Assembly: GCF_008831285.2 (NCBI RefSeq)
Contig: NC_045140.1
Coordinates: 25,500,131 to 25,564,130 of the forward strand
Direction: 5' to 3'
Length of the DNA stretch: 64,000 nucleotides
Origin: Nymphaea colorata
Taxonomy: Eukaryota; Streptophyta; Magnoliopsida; Nymphaeales; Nymphaeaceae
How positions within the stretch are numbered: position 1 is the stretch's first letter; every line of letters starts with the position of its first letter. The position numbers and the translations under genes are program-made. A model generated the notes under the pieces. That model made no database searches. It saw only the letters and a list, made by a program, of their open reading frames with translations, and was not told where the DNA came from. Positions 12,443 to 23,904 of this stretch are shown here, piece by piece.

Positions 12443-15400
12443 CTCTCAGAGGGAGGGAATGAGCAGGGCTTCAGCCTGACGCTTAAGTGATGGGATTCCC
12501 TCCTGCTCATCTTTTTTTATTTTTTACCATGACTTGTTAACTCCTATAGTTGTTTGTTTGGTTTTCGTGTACCTTAATTAAATTCAAGACTACTCCTATG
12601 CAAGTTTAAGTTTGCTTATATAGAAAGTGGCACTGATCATATTAACTCAAACTGGTTTGGCCGACAGCTCAATGCCCAAACCCCCTCCAGTCAAACACGC
12701 TCTCTCGCCGTCCAACTTACAGATTTTTCATTTAATTTGCCGACATGAAACATTGAACAGTGAGGCCCATCAGGAAATGGGTGAAGGTGGCCATCAATTA
12801 TGTGAACAGAGACTGCACACATGCACTCGTGCACATCTGCAGCCTAATACATATGAATGCGAAGGACGCAAATGGAAGATCCATTGCTGCCCACAGACGA
12901 GAACGATGATCATGGAGTACAGAGAGCCCCACGCCCCACTTGTAATGGAGATGGCCATGCATGCACCCCTCCAAATGATAGTGAACAAACAGGCCACTCC
13001 GGTGGTGATTGATGGGCCTACGTTGCACGAACTCAATAATCCACATGATCCGATCTAACCCTCCTCTGCTTGGCATCACATGGAGAGCGATCCGAATCAT
13101 CAAGTCAAATTGCACCGGCGGACGCCAGAAAGCAGGCCATCCATGGATCCCACCCTGCCCAATATCTTCTCATCTTTCAACATCTGGCCCGTTTGGCATG
13201 AAGTGAAAGCGTGAAAAAGCTCTGCAGGAATGCTAAAGTTTCCACTTCCACGGAGGCCGACGAAGGAAAGTGATGCAGAGATTCAAAAGCAGATCAAGCA
13301 GCAAGCTGAGAACTCCATGCCTTTCTATGAGCTCACACCAAAATTTGTAATGGAAAAGCCTGATTATACTGAAACTTTCATGAGGAGGAGATCCACAGAG
13401 AGAGAGAGAGAGAAAGTAGTCTCTGTCTGATGATCGATGGTGGTGGTGGTGGCCATGGTCCTAACCTACTGTCTGTTGCAGGAAAGTGGGCACTCCAGAA
13501 ATCGAACCCGTGATCTTTTTGCTGGCAGGCTTTAGCACAGCATGACCAAAATCTAAATTTTATACCAAAAGAACCAAAATATATAACAGCATGAGGTCTA
13601 AAATAGATCCTATGTTATCCCAATATCTCCCTTCGATCGAGAAATCCTCGCAGCACCATGATTGATATCTTCAATTTTTCACTAAAAAAAAAAGTTTGAT
13701 TGAAGCTAATTGGTATAAGATAAAACTTGACCAAGTTTATGAATCCCAATGTCTTCACGGCAAGTTGGCATTATAAATAAATGCATTTATATCCACCGTT
13801 AGAGCTGGCTAGCTACCTTCTACTTACATAAGCTGGAGGAACAAATAAAGGGGAGGGAAAGACAAACAGAAAAAACAAGGGAGAAGATAAGAGTGGGGGG
13901 AACAAGGGATGGGGTCACTGAGATTGCCCCGGCAGCAGGAAGGAGGCAGGTAGCGATGGATGTGATCTGTGGGACAAACACCAGTTGAGGCTGATGGAGA
14001 AACAACAATGGCGTCGGGAAAGGGTGGGGGAGGGGAAAGAGCTGAGCAGAAATCCTTGTGTCAAACTTCTCCCGCGCAATGAGGGCCTCAACTTATTAAA
14101 TATTTTACAAGATCCTCACTGCAATCTTTCGTAGAATGTGCAATAACATTGTTGGGTGAACATCATGAGAACTTTAGATGCTTATCATGCCTTGCTTTTT
14201 CTCAGATTTTGATAGTGGTGGTCCTCGTCTTCTGCCTCTCTTTGTGTCTGTATGTGTGCATGTTTGCTTATGCATGGATGCGTGCAACAAGTATGGGGTA
14301 AAGATTTCCTGAGAGCCGAGAGGGCGAGAGAGACGAAACACATGCAGACGGCTTCTCAAAAGCTGCCATTGTAGAATACTTACAGGTTCTCTAAACGGCC
14401 GACCACATGTTTCCAATATGATTTTCAGAAAGTTGAAATCTGTCGTCAGCAGCATTACTAATCGTGGCGCTCAAGGTAAGAGGCAATCAATTCCTAGCTA
14501 GTCGTGTTAATTAGGAGAAAGCTCTCCATCGTATCACAGTGCCATGTGTTATGTTTCGAAGGCGTTTGATGAATATCAGATCTGACGTCTTTAGCAAGTC
14601 ATTCAGATGTCTTTTCTTCAAGATCTCAGACAAATCTCTTTTTGATTTTGGGTTATTTTTTACTTGGAGATGATTGACATCTTCTGGTGATGGACGAAAC
14701 AATGCCTTTTTAACGAACACTGGCAAATCATTCTATATATTTTTACATTAGAACTATCGCTATTTTAAGAGGTCATGTGATGGGCGACCGGTATTTTCTT
14801 TAGTGTATTTCTTAAAAATTTCAACTGCCATATTTCAACTCAACAAGTTAACACTCCAAATATTTGAAGCCATATTTTTTGCCGGATATTGTGTTGAAGA
14901 CTTTATTTTAGCAATTTCAGTTGGAGCTACTTTTTGAAAAGAAAAAACTTCAACCACCCCCATACTTTTCATGAAGAGACATTTCTTGTCATCAAACACC
15001 TTTAAGATCTACAAAGGAGAAAACCATGTTTGTTAATAGTTGGAGCCTTTGAAGCTATCATCCCATGACCTAAAAGCCTTTTTTGATAGATCGATAACAT
15101 CAATTACATTAATAAGCTCTACACCATTGAACAACTAAAATGCTAATAGAAAAAAAGATAGATATCATTTAAGAACCAAAAATATTAAAACTACCCTAGA
15201 AATTAAAGAAGCTTTTTCTCTTTACCATGCATATGTGTCTGTACGAGAGAGAGACTACGTGGGAGAGGCTTATTGGCAGTGGGGGGCCTTGCCCATTCTT
15301 TGACCACATTATTTAAGTGTCGCCATCACATGACACACTATCATCCATGCCTGCATCAACCATTCGTTGCACACTATCATTTTTGATGGGTTGGTGCAAT

Positions 15401-17939
15401 GGATGGAGTAAAGATCAGTAGGCAGATAGTCTCCATTTCAATTTCTTAAGACATTCATTTTGTGTACTATAAAAGTAAAGCACTAATATACAAGAAGTTG
15501 AAGTATAAAAGAACAGTTATCTTGAAATACCATAAGCAGGTCTCATACCATGGAAGATAGAGAAAAGGATAGGAGTTTCACCCCTCTTGTTGGGCGATAG
15601 GATTTCATCCTATTCACTCAATAAACAAACCAATGGAAATCAGCACATTTCTTTCACATCCAAGGCGACACCCGAATTAATAGTGGGCTACTGAGATCTG
15701 GACGAAGACGAAGAAGTTGACCCTCTATGTGCAGCTGATTAATTGAATAGTGAAAATACTTGAGTCCTTACCGGAACTTGAACTTCCATATACACTGAAT
15801 AGACTAATTAACTTTTCTTAGGCATCAAGTACAAGAACCGAACTATTTGACATTAATAGCAGGAAACACGCACAAACCCACAAAAAGGAGACGGCAAAAG
15901 CTAGAGCACAACTCGCTTGATATCGCTATCATGATTAGACATCATGAAACTAAAATAGAACAATCAATTCTCTCTAAAAATTTGCCTTCCAATAATCAGT
16001 CGTGTTTGATATATAATATCACTGTCGTTATTTTAATTCAGAGCCTAGATATCCTTATGCAGTCTTAAATAATGAAAGCACAAAAAGTCTTGCTGTTATA
16101 TATTGCCCAGAGAAGCATGCGTCCAAGGAAGGCATTTTTGCATTGGAATTCATGGACGCTTCTTACTAAAATAATGGTCAAAACAATAATGAATGAGGCA
16201 CATTATTTTTGTAAAAAGTAAAAGAAGACAACATAATCAAGGTGCAACCGATAATAAGGCCTTTATATTGTTACTGCATATATGCAGACCTTTGTTCCTA
16301 TTGTTTTTCAGATTGGCAGGTTAAAGGATCAGGAGTTATTATTAAAATATCACATGTACGAAGACGTGCTTGTGAGCACATGCATGAAATGATACTATAG
16401 GAACTCAAGGCTATGAAGTGTTTCATTAATGAATTGCCAGCAGAAGTATAGTCTTCTGCAAAAAAAAAAATACTTAGATATTTTTTGGCACTTCGGCTAT
16501 TGAGACATCAACATCTAAACTACCGAAAGGCGTTAAGATCTTCAATGAGATCACAAATTTGAGGCAAATGATGGTCTTGTTATTTGAGACAAATATATAT
16601 TAATTACTCTCGAGGAAACAAATTAATCATAGAATAAGATGAAAGAATTCCTCCCTTTTAATATAGAATTCCCCGTTCTAATCAATGATGAGGGCACAAG
16701 AGGAGCATCATGGCCAGGGACTCTCTCCCTCCCTCTCTCTTTCTCTTAGCATGTGCACCACATATTTTCAAAGTGATGCGTGCAGTCATGTGGAGGCCGT
16801 CCGGACGTGTTTTCTTAGAAGGAAATCTTTTCTTAGAACATGATAAGAATTTTTAATTGGGAGATGCACTTAATGTAACCACGCATACCTTCCTTTATAT
16901 GTGCCTGTCATTTGATGGGGAAAGCACTCCTCTGAGTATCATTTCTCATGGTGAAAAATTTTCACCATTTTTTTCAGCCTGGAAGAAAGGAACAGATCCA
17001 CTTTAAAGCATCAAACTTTTGATCTCCTTCAACTTGAAGATCTTACGGCGACCGACCTCTCGTTTCCAAGAGAGAGAAACATTGGTAATGCTGCCATCAT
17101 CTTAAGCATGCCACCCATCGCAGCTAAGTTGATCATTTTATGTATATCATCCGCATCCAATGCAAAAACTACCTTTTTAAATGCTTTGATAGGATCTTCA
17201 TATTTGATCAGCTTTGTTCTTTGATGTAAAGAAACTCCGCAGTGCATTCTCTTATTAGCCAAGAAAACTTTTTCCGGAAATCAAACATTTGACATTCATC
17301 AACTTGATTCAGATAGGCGACCGACATGGAGCCTTTCCGAAGAGAGATCTTAACGGCTACTTTATGTTTATTATCCTTGTGATGTGTGCCATAAACTTTT
17401 CTTATTAAGTTCCATAACATGATTTATAACCAGGGGAATAACATATTATTCATGATCCCTAATCATAAGGACAATGAAGGAGACAATAATAAGCATGACA
17501 GGGAAGCCTTTGTCCGATTTCAGGCTATTGGCTGCTTATAATATGAAAACAATCACAGTTTAAGCAAGTGGACCAAGAGCCCAAGTAATGTGCTTGATTT
17601 TTGCTGTTCTTCAATAAGAGTACCGGCTGGACCCACCTAGAATTTCTCTTCGCTGTGGTGACAGTCTTTTTCCTGTATGAGTCCGACTCCATTTCCTTCC
17701 TTTTGTGGACAAGCATAAGTTCTATACTGAGATCTCCTGACTCACCAGTACTCTTTCCCCTATCTTTGCCGCATTCCCTAACCAGTCCCACCATTAAAAC
17801 ATTTCCCTTTACCTTTCACATATGTCAAGTATAGCCTTTGCACGATCATCACCAAAATAAATGAACATGAATTATCAACCTATCCATCCTAGTGACTGAA
17901 GAGACACTAGCTTTCATCTGAGCTCATTTGTTGTTTGAA

Positions 17940-18188
17940 GGTTGTGTTTAATAGCTTCTGGTTTTAGATTCGATGCTGCATAAAAAGATGTTTTTCTCAA
18001 AGTCGATCTCTGTAATGTGGATTTTAAATCTATGTTACATGTTAAAAATCATGGATTTAACACGCGATTGAGGGGGGAGGACGGACTTATTGAAGAGGGG
18101 AGGGGGAAGGGGGATCCGACCTTAAATCCATGGATTTGATATCCTAGAATCTAAGATCATTGAGATCCATGGTGAAACAAACACACCC
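17940..18188. mobile_element. MITE-like insertion, present only in copy A
   Basis: The right end AAACAAACACACCC and left end GGTTGTGTTTAAT form imperfect terminal inverted repeats of the same type as the 9116-9630 element. The interior repeats the ATGGATTT/AAATCCATG motif in both orientations. The paralogous position in copy B (near 31370) runs from GTTTGACAA straight into CTAGGG without it, which supports an insertion of about 249 bp after the segmental duplication. The target-site duplication is not clear. Confidence 0.65.
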
Positions 18189-21100
18189 TAGGGGGTTTTA
18201 GGGGCTCTTTGCCCCAAATGAGAAGGGGGTAATCTGCTGATAATTAGCCAAATTTCAAGTGTTGCAGCCCAAGTTTTTAGCGATCTTGTGAGATTTGAGC
18301 ACTTCCATTTTAGCAGCAAAAGTTGGGTTGTCCTCTAAAGCAAGCTATGGGTTGAAGCACACACAGGAGAGGGAGGTTATGGGTTAAGCCACTTAGGGGC
18401 AGTGTACCTTTAATTTTGTGGGGTATGGGCAAGCAAAAGGGACAAGCAAAGGGAGATGCCTTTTCTGATTGGTGTCATGTGCCCCACAAGGGTTGGGCTT
18501 GTTCTTAAATGTGTGGACGGAGAATCTTACAAGCCTTCTCATTTGATCATGTACATCTATGTGGGTGCCACCAAACTTCTAAGTTGATCAATGGATGAAA
18601 CCTTTCCTTTGACTGGAACATGTGGGTGCTCCCCCCATTGCCTCAACTCAAACCCCAACCTTGCAAAATCAACAACATTTTAATTTAAAGAGGGGAAAAG
18701 GTTGCTTTTTTATTTTTCCTAGGTCATGCATTCTCCCAATCAACATCATCTCATGGGAAGATTTTGATATTCAGCAAGCATGGTATGGAAAATAAGAGGA
18801 ACTCATTTTGAAAAGAAAAATCCTATCGATAATGATAGTATGCGGAAATGAGTGGATGATCATAATAGCATTTGTCATCATAAATATTGCCACACTTTTG
18901 AGAACATCACACAATCCTTTTATTTTGGGACCTTGCACATACAATGGTGACATGCACGTTCCACTTAGAGGACTGCTTGCGTCTGATGACAACAAGATAG
19001 ACATGAAACATATGAAACAACCTTTAGTTTTCACAAGTGGTTCCTGAGTCATTATTTATACATGTAGTATAGCTGGTTGGGTTGGTAGGCTGGTGAAAGC
19101 TGAGTCATTAGTTTGATTTTTATGAGTATTATTTCTCTACATTAAATGATAGTAAATATTATTATGGAGTTAAAAGGAGTAAACTGAAGTCCGTTGAGGT
19201 TCTAAAACAACAGATTTTTTGACCTTTAGGTATATCTACACAATAGTGATTCGACAAGGAAGAGACATTCCAACTTTGAGATTTCATATACAAGACAGAT
19301 CTTATCCATTATTACTATTACCTTTCTTTATGAATCCGGTACCAAATGTAACCAAACACTAACGAAAAGTTGAGAAGAAAGATTGGACAGCCACACCATA
19401 AGGTTGGAGCTGTGTGAGAATGAGAGAGAGAGAGAACATCACATAAGAGTATTACTCTAAAAGACGTGTTTGATTAGCTTTCATGTGGACGAGGAAGGAG
19501 GATTGAAAATGAAATTATAGTATTGATATCATTAAAAAAAAAAAAAAAAGAGAGAGACTGAAGGTGCCCACTGGATGTGATTCGAGGTAAAGGGCAAGGT
19601 AAAGAAAGTATGGTATATAATATAATGGATTGTGAGAGGAGGGCCTCTGTTCATTCATTTATTATTTATCGTGAATAATTAATTAATTATTTTTTTTCAG
19701 ACACTTAAGAAAAAACAATGGGTTTTTGTAGCTAATTGAGCGTAGGAGTAGGGAGGGCAGCGGCATGTGAAGAACATTCATTAGGTCATTAAATGAGGAG
19801 GAGGGGAGTTAATTCGTACCAAGTTGGCGGCTCCTCCCCTCTTATTCCTCATTTTCATTGCATTGGCAAGCAATTAATACGCACCCAACGGCACGCAAAC
19901 CTGTTAAATGAAATGACTGAAATAACCTTTCCGTCGCAGTTTCTGATATCATAATGTGAGGGTCTTTTTCTGGCCTCGGGTTTGGACACGGACCTACTTC
20001 CTCAGTTAAAGGTTTAGGCATAGATCGAATGCTGTTATGTTTGATACGAATGGATCCATATTGGCAAGCCTGGATCCGGTTCCTTTTCTCAATAATCAAG
20101 GATGTCAATAGGTTAGATTAGCCATTGCCCCTCTACTTGGGTATTGAGTCATTGATCCATTTAACTTTGTGTGGATAAAAATTTGGATTTGCTCAATACA
20201 CATCAATATTGCAATTGTTTTTGGGTGAGTGAGGCAGACTCTTTACTTAGGACAGAGTTAGAACCTCTTATCTAACTTTTGTTTTCATAGGATACAGGGT
20301 TTGCTTTCGGTGCTTTGACATACCACTCTCTTTATGTTTCAACTTGCGCATCAGTGATTTTTCTTTCTGCAGTACAAATGATTGTAATGTTACAGTTTAC
20401 ATGTAATGGGACTCATGTGTATGTTAAATTGAATGTCGGTTAAATTGCGTATGACATCTAATAGTATTTTAAATTTGAATACTAAGAAGAATTGGATGAA
20501 TATGTTAAAAATTATATCCGATTGGCATCCAGAATAATATTGCGCACATAGTAGCCTAAGTGCGATCCATTCGGACTGAAATCATGGATCAGATAAGATT
20601 GGAACCGCCCGCCGATACCAGGGCTATTTTGGTCAACGAGGGAAAAAATGGACCTCATTGGGTTGCCCAGAAACAATATTATTATTGTTCACATTCGTTG
20701 ACCCAAAAAATGTACGCCACCACACATCCCCGCTTCGGACGCAGATCTTCATCAAATTCCTCCAACTATTGCATGACCAAATTAGCCTTCATACAAATCG
20801 GATCTTCAGATCCAGTTACTGGTTCTTTCTCTTCTTTAACCTGGCTGGAATTGGATCTGAGATCTGTTGGATGATGGATCTTCACTTTGGATCGGATGCT
20901 CTTAGAAACAATCGGATCGGATCCGTTTCTGGACTCGAGGACCTTTTCGTCACAAGGAAGCTCCATTGAGTGTACTGCAATCGAAGAAATGCTGAAATAA
21001 TTTTATAATTCAAGAAACCCATGATGAGAGGTTGGTTCTATGTATCAAAGGGGAGGGTAATGCTGGAAATATAAAAATCTGAGGCATACGGCACTGCCGG

Positions 21101-23333
21101 GACGGCGTGCCGAACAGTGCAGAAAGTTCATCGAGCAAAAGTAAGATAAAAAAAAAATATATGTATAATAAAAAAGATAAAAAAGAGTGGCTCTAGGCAA
21201 TTTCCAAAATTTTAAAGAATTCTAGTGAGGCAAGATTTAAAAATTTTTTTGCCCTTCTTTTGTCTGGAATACTTTGATGAAGGAATGACGCTGAGTTCAG
21301 TTTTTGGCAGTTGGTGTGGAACACAAGTCTGAAGCTACGGCCAACTCTCATATTTTAAAGTTGAACCAGCGAAGTCACATGATTTGTTCAATTTGATATT
21401 CTCAGTGGTTATAAAAGCCTAATCTCTAATCATTAAGCTAACCAAATGTTCTTTGCAGAAGGGTGGTCAGGGTCAATTCAGGAGCCGAATCGGTGAGGCT
21501 GCCGATTCCATTGATACAGTAGTAGAAAGATTTCTTGCTCTTCCTATACTTGAAAAGTTTTTGTAAGATTATCCTCAAGTGAATTTTCCTTTCAAATCGC
21601 TAAAGAATATTTAAGTATTTGTTATCTTATCAGGTGCTGAGAATATAAAAAAAGAATTTTCACAATTTTTAAGTTATACACGGTATTTAGAAACTCTGGT
21701 TAATGCACTGGTTTCTTGTCAAAAGCTGCAGTGAAAAGAGACATCTTCGATAAATTGCAAACAGAAGAATCATGTTCTTAGTTAAAGCATGAAGATTTTA
21801 CGTGCATGAACCAAACCATGAATTTGCATTTCCTAATCTTGAAGTCTAGCCTCCATTTTTTAAGAACAAACTTGTACAGAAACTAGTTGTTTTCCTATTA
21901 CTTTATAGCGATCAGAACTTGAGATATACTTTACGATTGCTGCTCTTCTCATCCTCATTTTTGTGCTTTTCCCTTCCACTTGTTGAATGCCAAACATTTT
22001 TTTGGTATGTATTCATTATTTTAATCGTGTGAGAGAACTCGGTAATTGTGGGTTTAGGGTTTTACCAGAGGGATTGAGCTGTTCTTCTTTCTTTTTCTCT
22101 CTCTCCCTTTATTTTGTTTATATTTTTTCTGTTTCTGATGAAAGAAAAGTCGAAGGACATCCTGGGGCTGGCTTTCTTCCTTTTTTGTTTTTTTAATAGA
22201 GGAATTCACTCGAAACCAGTGGTGGCCAGAAAAACCGCTCTGGGATTTCCGGATTCGCCCTTTTAATCCCCTCATACTGATAGTCCAGCAACAAAACCAC
22301 TACTCCGCTTTCACTGCGTGGCTGCGCCTCCCGACTGTCTCCGCCAGCCACACATTCGCCATGCATAATCGAGAAGGCTTCATTTTGATCAACGGAGAAT
22401 ATTCGATTTCCTGCTTCGGTCCTTGGTCTCTTAGGGGAGAAGACCCACTGTGCCTGAGGGTTGGTCTCTGAACAGCTCGTTTTTTCTCTTTTTGTTTTTG
22501 AGGGATCGGCTTCCTTTTCCGGCTGTAGGGTCTGTGCAAGTGGGTGTTGAGGATTTTAGCTCTTTGTGGGGTTTCCTGGGGGTTATTGGTGCCAGTGGGT
22601 AGGTTCGTTTTTGGATTTCTTGGCTCTTTTTTTAACCACTTTTGTTTCTTGACTCTTGTTCACTGGGTTGCTTTGTGATTTTTCTAACGGGGTTTGTAGG
22701 TTTGAGGTCTCTGTTGTTGGTCCTTTTTTTTTGGGGGTGGTGGGGGGTGTTGGATTCCTTGGCATGTGGTGATGCCGGAGCAGATGATGGGATGGCTGGC
22801 TTTTCCGTGGTTTGCTTGGCTTTTCTGATGTATGAATCTGCTCCTGTGTTTGAGAGGTTGGTGATGTCAAGGAAACAGAAATGAGCTTTTGAGTTGGATC
22901 TGAACAATTGCTGGGTGGAGATCAAAAAATGAATGAACCAGTTGAGGTGTGTATAGTTAAATAAACTTTACCATCTGAAGGCTGAGTTTTGAGTGGTGGA
23001 GAGGAAGCAAAACTGTGTTGATCTTGAAGATATGGGTTAGTGTTGTAACATTTTCTGTTTTTGGTGGCTACGAAACAGTGGGTTTGTGGCGTGTTCTTGT
23101 GATATATAGTTGGTGATTTTGTGTTGGGGAGAAGGGAAGGGGAATGTGGGTGGTTTTAGTTTGTTGGGATTTCTCAAAATTGATGCTTGAGGTCATCGGC
23201 ATTATTTAATTGTACAGAGTGGTGGGGAACACATAGAAAGAAGAAAATATTTGGCAAGGGGGGTTATGTGTCAGTTTTGTGCTTGTGAGTGTCTCTTTGC
23301 CTCGCATTTTTTAGAGTTTTGAGTCTGTTGGCA

Positions 23334-23423
23334 ATGTTTCCCACGCTGACCATTCGGCCGCAGCCTATGGGCTCTGTTGCAGGTACAGGAAACAAGCTCC
23401 AAGCAGCGGCACCGTCGGAGTAG
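23334..23423 (+). other. Upstream ORF in the probable leader of NPY-like gene A
   Basis: A 29-codon frame beginning MFPTLTI, 327 bp before the main ATG. The paralogue keeps the same start and nearly the same length at 37664-37756. The stretch around it is among the best-conserved leader DNA between the copies. However, most differences inside the frame change the amino acid, which argues against selection on the peptide itself. A splice acceptor-like TTGCAG overlaps it, so its presence in the mature mRNA is uncertain. Confidence 0.3.
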
Positions 23424-23749
23424 TAAAAAAAACGCAGAAAATAAATAAGGATAGGATCCCTGACCAAGATCATCTTGCTTTCTACCTTTCTCTCACTAGT
23501 TTCGGCCCCGTTCGTCAGCGGGATTCCTCTTCACGGCACTCCACCTTTTTAGAGATCCTGGTTCTCCATATTTATTTTGAGATATTTTCTTTATTTGAAT
23601 CTCTGGATATTTGTCGTCCAGAGATGTAGCTGCTGATTCGAGCTTGCCATTTGAAGAAGGTGCCTTTTTGTCTTTCGTTCTTCCGTTCTCTTAACTCCTC
23701 TTCTCGTGTTATATCAAACCTGCCTAAAGAGAAGGAACAGGCGGTGAAG

Positions 23750-23868
23750 ATGAAGTTTATGAAACTTGGTTCAAAGCCAGATTCCTTTCAGAGTGATGGA
23801 ACCATGAGGTAAGAATTTGTTGGTCTTCCGAGTTTTGCTAACATCATGTTCTTTATTTTCATAAATAT

Positions 23869-23904
<36 letters not shown>

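Larger units (their letters stand above)
9631..16359. other. Intergenic region with diverged short repeats, no gene recognised
   Basis: No open frame resembles a known protein. There is a 32-bp direct repeat (10849-10880 and 10935-10966, period 86), a (CT)n-(GT)n microsatellite (about 11031-11070), a 24-bp tandem pair (12395-12442) and a diverged dispersed repeat of about 100 bp (about 11587-11685 and 12668-12775). At 13499-13509 the minus strand reads GGTTCGATTTC, close to a tRNA/SINE B-box, but no tRNA fold or convincing A-box was found. Confidence 0.5.

Noticed and set aside
12627-13058. 143-codon plus-strand frame
   Set aside because: No recognisable domain. Part of it lies in a repeat shared with 11.6 kb, and a similarly long frame is open on the other strand.
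13480-13560. tRNA gene
   Set aside because: A TTCGA loop-like word is present, but no acceptor stem or anticodon arm could be paired.
22583-22925. Two long overlapping minus-strand frames upstream of NPY gene A
   Set aside because: They are rich in Ser/Pro/Lys because they read antisense through T/G-rich leader sequence. The counterpart in copy B is shorter and interrupted.
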